NCBI RefSeq assembly: GCF_017497975.1
Contig: NZ_JAGDEL010000006.1
Location: 186,001 to 250,000, forward strand
Reading direction: 5' to 3'
DNA length: 64,000 nt
DNA from: Metabacillus bambusae
GTDB lineage: Bacteria > Bacillota > Bacilli > Bacillales > Bacillaceae
Below are positions 61,590 through 64,000 of the stretch, one piece after another; position 1 is the stretch's first letter, and each line of letters opens with the position of its first letter. The translations under genes were made by a program, and so were the position numbers. The notes under the pieces are model-generated. The model was not told where the DNA came from. It made no database searches and was given only the letters and a program-made list of their open reading frames with translations.

Positions 61590-62546
61590 TTATTCAAATA
61601 AACGAGTATACTGCCCGTATCCTTCTCTTTCAAGATCTTCTTTAGGAATAAACCTTAGGGCGGCTGAATTAATGCAATAACGAAGTCCATTAGGTCCTGG
61701 ACCATCATTAAAAACGTGACCAAGATGAGAATCAGCAGTCTTGCTTCTTACCTCTGTACGAAGCATGCCATGTGTAGTATCCATTTTCTCAATAACTTCT
61801 AATTCCTGGATCGGTTTTGTGAAGCTTGGCCACCCACAACCGGCATCATATTTATCCGTCGAGCTAAATAATGGTTTTCCAGAAACAATATCAACATAAA
61901 TGCCTTCTTCCTCATGATTCCAAAACTCATTTCGGAAAGGTGGCTCTGTTCCGTTATTTTGTGTTACTTCATATTGGATTGGGCTTAATGCTTCTTTTAA
62001 GGCTTGTTGATCTTTTCCTTTCCAATATTGTTCAATAAATTTATCTCTACCTGAACCTGTCCGATATTGCTTATATCTAGCAGTGCTTTTTTTATAAAAA
62101 TCTTGATGATAACCCTCTGCTGGATAAAATGGCTTTGCTTCTACTATCATTGTAACGATTGGTTTAGAAAACCTTCCACTTTGCTCTAGCAGTTGCTTTG
62201 ATTTTTCAGCTAACTGTTTCTGTTCCTCTGAATGATAGAAAATCGCTGTTTTATAAGATTCCCCACGATCGTGAAATTGACCACCTGCATCTGTAGGGTC
62301 AATTTGCTGCCAAAACAATTTTAATAAGTTTTCATATGGAAATATTTCAGGCTGAAATGTAATTTGAACTGCTTCGAGATGTCCTGTTGTATTAGAACAA
62401 ACTTCTTCATAGGTTGGATTTTCTTTTTCTCCACCTGTATAGCCAGATATTACACTAACAATTCCTGGAAGTTCATCGAAAGGTTGTACCATACACCAGA
62501 AACATCCCCCAGCAAATGTCGCAAATTCTAGTTTGTCCTTACTCAT
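61590..62546 (-). CDS. msrAB: Fused methionine sulfoxide reductase MsrA-MsrB
   Basis: The 318-aa protein repairs both S- and R-methionine sulfoxide in the cytoplasm. MsrA domain (about 1-155): catalytic Cys in GGCFWCM near residue 15, [25 protein letters not shown]. MsrB domain (about 180-318): [16 protein letters not shown], and the active Cys in [12 protein letters not shown]. subtilis has two separate genes (msrA, msrB), so this is a fusion. Neighbour ypoP fits. Ribosome site aggggg. Confidence 0.95.
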   Translation of the reverse strand: MSKDKLEFATFAGGCFWCMVQPFDELPGIVSVISGYTGGEKENPTYEEVCSNTTGHLEAVQITFQPEIFPYENLLKLFWQQIDPTDAGGQFHDRGESYKTAIFYHSEEQKQLAEKSKQLLEQSGRFSKPIVTMIVEAKPFYPAEGYHQDFYKKSTARYKQYRTGSGRDKFIEQYWKGKDQQALKEALSPIQYEVTQNNGTEPPFRNEFWNHEEEGIYVDIVSGKPLFSSTDKYDAGCGWPSFTKPIQELEVIEKMDTTHGMLRTEVRSKTADSHLGHVFNDGPGPNGLRYCINSAALRFIPKEDLEREGYGQYTRLFE

Positions 62547-62771
62547 TATGTAACGCCCCCTATTTAGTGGTTGTCTTTATTATATATCAAGATATAAATC
62601 GGATGAAAGTAAACTGATTCATCAGTTTGAAGATGTGAGGCATTACTCAGTTATTCTTTATTCTATAATGTGACGTTATATGAACAGCCTTGTATTGTAA
62701 ATAACTTGACACATTCATAAACATTCCTTAGTCTTAAAAAAGAATATATTGTAGGTTCGGAGGAAATCAGC

Positions 62772-63194
62772 TTGAAAAGTCGTCAAGATAAAATGTATGA
62801 AATGGAAGCACTCATGCGGCATGTTTATAAGAAATTACGACAAGAAATGAACCAGGTTTATGATAAAGAAATGTCAAGAAATGAGTTTTTCATTCTCAAA
62901 ACACTCTACGAACAAGGTTCAAAAAAGTCATCTGACTTATCTAAAATGCTAAATGTATCAGCTTCCCACATTACTGCAGTAACAGATTCATTAATTGAAA
63001 AGAGTTGGATACAGCGCGTTCGATCTGTTCAAGACCGAAGAATTGTTGACCTCCATTTAACTGAAGAAGGTAAAAACACATTAGAATTATTTGAAAAAAA
63101 GAAGACTGACTTTTTATTACAAAAATTCAATGATTTTAGTGACCAAGATATGGAAAACTTTATCACCTTATTTAATAAACTATTAAACGCTTAA
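62772..63194 (+). CDS. ypoP: MarR-family regulator YpoP-like
   Basis: The 140-aa product starts at TTG (ttcggagga upstream). Winged helix: NEFFILKTLYEQGSKKSSDLSKMLNVSASHITAVTDSLIEKSWIQR, wing VRSVQDRRIVDLHLTEEG. It has no cysteine, so it is unlikely to be a thiol switch of the OhrR kind. It is divergent to msrAB, as YpoP lies next to msr genes in B. subtilis, and may regulate it. The ligand is unknown. Confidence 0.87.
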   Translation: MKSRQDKMYEMEALMRHVYKKLRQEMNQVYDKEMSRNEFFILKTLYEQGSKKSSDLSKMLNVSASHITAVTDSLIEKSWIQRVRSVQDRRIVDLHLTEEGKNTLELFEKKKTDFLLQKFNDFSDQDMENFITLFNKLLNA

Positions 63195-63345
63195 GAACTC
63201 AATTAAATATATGAGAAAAGGCTATAAAACCAAACTATGCAAGTTTTCTATCATCACCTTGAATAGTGACTTATTATAGCTTTTTTACATATTTCCCACA
63301 AAATCGCACAAGCTAGTATTTAATATACTAGGAGGTGTAATCCGT

Positions 63346-63591
63346 ATGTCAACCCCTTATTTATGTCCAAACTGCAAAACAAATCGTTCACGGTTTAATA
63401 TTATTGAACAACATGTAAAATCGGTTAAATTAAATCCACAAACCGGAGACCTTGTTGAGGAATTAGAACAAGCTTCTTTAGACCCCTTTCATGTAGCATA
63501 TAAAGGACCTCAATATAAGGTGCAATGTGGTGTATGCGGTCTTATTGAGGATGAACTATCATTTATTAAAAGAGCTCAGCTAAAACAATAA
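63346..63591 (+). CDS. Zinc-ribbon-like small protein
   Basis: The 81-aa product has two CxxC knuckles, YLCPNCKTNRSRFN at the start and VQCGVCGLIEDE near the end, enough for one zinc ribbon. The middle is acidic and hydrophilic. The ribosome site ctaggaggtg is strong. DNA, RNA or protein binding is possible. No name can be assigned. Confidence 0.75.
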   Translation: MSTPYLCPNCKTNRSRFNIIEQHVKSVKLNPQTGDLVEELEQASLDPFHVAYKGPQYKVQCGVCGLIEDELSFIKRAQLKQ

Positions 63592-63691
63592 AATATATTA
63601 TTAAGAACTTGGCTTATCACCGGGAACTAATGTTGAAAACCTTTATTATTCTTATACTATAAAGCATTTGAGATATAAATACTGATTATTA

Positions 63692-63738
63692 CAAAAATGC
63701 CCCTCCAATCAACGTAAACATTGTTTAAAGAGGGGCTA
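63692..63738 (-). terminator. Terminator of the truncated hydrolase gene
   Basis: gcccct (63699-63704) and aggggc (63731-63736) pair, with an A-run on the left giving a U-tail on the minus strand. Confidence 0.7.
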
Positions 63739-63746
63739 CTAGTTTA

Positions 63747-64000
63747 TTACCTTTTGCTATCTGAAATTGTTTGTAAATAATGAAGTAAAACATCAACTAA
63801 TCGATCAGGCTGTTCAAGCATTGACATATGTCCACAGTCTTCAATCACAGTATGTTTAATAGTTGATTTTTCAACAGAAAAGGCACGTTCTAATGGAATA
63901 AGTTGATCTTCTCTACCTGCAACTAAAAGAACTGGTACTTCGAGATTTCTCAACACGTCATTTCGATCAGGTCTATTTTTCATTGCATCAAGTGCACATA
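63747..64000 (-). CDS. Partial alpha/beta-hydrolase, 5' end outside window
   Basis: The frame stays open to the window edge, so only about the last 84 residues are seen. They contain VPVLLVAGREDQLIPLERA (acid residue region) and the catalytic His in VIEDCGHMSMLEQPD, the C-terminal signature of the fold. The upstream bases encode CALDA just before MKNRPDR. The internal ATG at 63983 is therefore not the start. Substrate unknown. Confidence 0.85.
   Translation of the reverse strand, partial: CALDAMKNRPDRNDVLRNLEVPVLLVAGREDQLIPLERAFSVEKSTIKHTVIEDCGHMSMLEQPDRLVDVLLHYLQTISDSKR

Noticed and set aside
1-64000. CRISPR array, prophage, transposase or rRNA genes
   Set aside because: No regularly spaced repeats with spacers, no phage structural or integrase-like frames, no transposase motifs and no rRNA-like sequence were found.

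Overview
The window is AT-rich, densely coded DNA from an endospore-forming member of the Bacillaceae. The evidence is the gene content: alpha/beta-type and H-type SASPs, GsiB, CdaS, Spo0M, a YjcZ-type protein and GerT. From about 22.7 kb to 63 kb the gene order also follows the Bacillus subtilis sqhC-sodF-yocR-odhBA-yojON-cwlS-cdaS-norM-bshB2-yojF-rarD-gerT-yodBC-ctpA-yodHI-yodJ-deoD-yodLM-yozD-yodN-yozE region, ending in msrAB and ypoP. No prophage, transposase, rRNA gene, canonical tRNA gene or CRISPR array was seen.

Region 1 (1-22 kb) is mostly accessory. It starts with a truncated membrane protein gene, galM, an alpha/beta hydrolase, a SASP gene whose predicted leader holds a tRNA-like element, and a secreted LysM-CAP protein. 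A nine-gene minus-strand operon (12907 to 4578) follows and is the most notable feature of the window. It encodes two TPR-like repeat proteins, two PaaK-like adenylate-forming ligases, an amidohydrolase, a type II 3-dehydroquinate synthase homologue, a DhnA-type aldolase and two related tiny proteins. The last two enzymes match the GriH/GriI pair that makes 3-amino-4-hydroxybenzoate from aspartate semialdehyde and DHAP. Ligases plus an amidohydrolase fit activation, condensation and possible benzoxazole ring closure. I infer a cryptic aminohydroxybenzoate-derived metabolite pathway. After it come a DUF418 membrane protein, sspH, ydjO, a YrzF-like kinase, a pyrroline-5-carboxylate reductase, a candidate small RNA gene, gsiB with a clear SigB promoter, a cupredoxin-like protein, nrnB, a GNAT acetyltransferase and an HTH regulator.

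Region 2 (22.6-44 kb) is syntenic core: the hopanoid/sporulenol cyclase gene beside sodF, the YocR transporter, 2-oxoglutarate dehydrogenase E1/E2, an AAA/VWA pair (yojN/yojO), a LysM-NlpC/P60 cell-wall hydrolase, the sporulation c-di-AMP cyclase cdaS with a SigG-like promoter, norM, bacillithiol-related bshB2-yojF, rarD, gerT with a SigK-like promoter, and the yodB/yodC redox-sensing pair with a palindromic operator.

Region 3 (44-64 kb) holds ctpA, yodH, yodI, mug, yodJ, deoD, yodL, yodM, a TipAL-type MerR regulator with its operator, a 59-aa protein/kinase/spo0M/yvbH operon, a DUF2515 protein, yozD, yodN, yozE, a YjcZ-type protein, a VOC protein, the msrAB fusion, ypoP and a truncated hydrolase. 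Its intergenic spaces carry three families of dispersed repeats: a MITE-like element with terminal inverted repeats in five copies, a hairpin-rich element placed each time just behind an intrinsic terminator, and a GGCTCTGTT-ended element.
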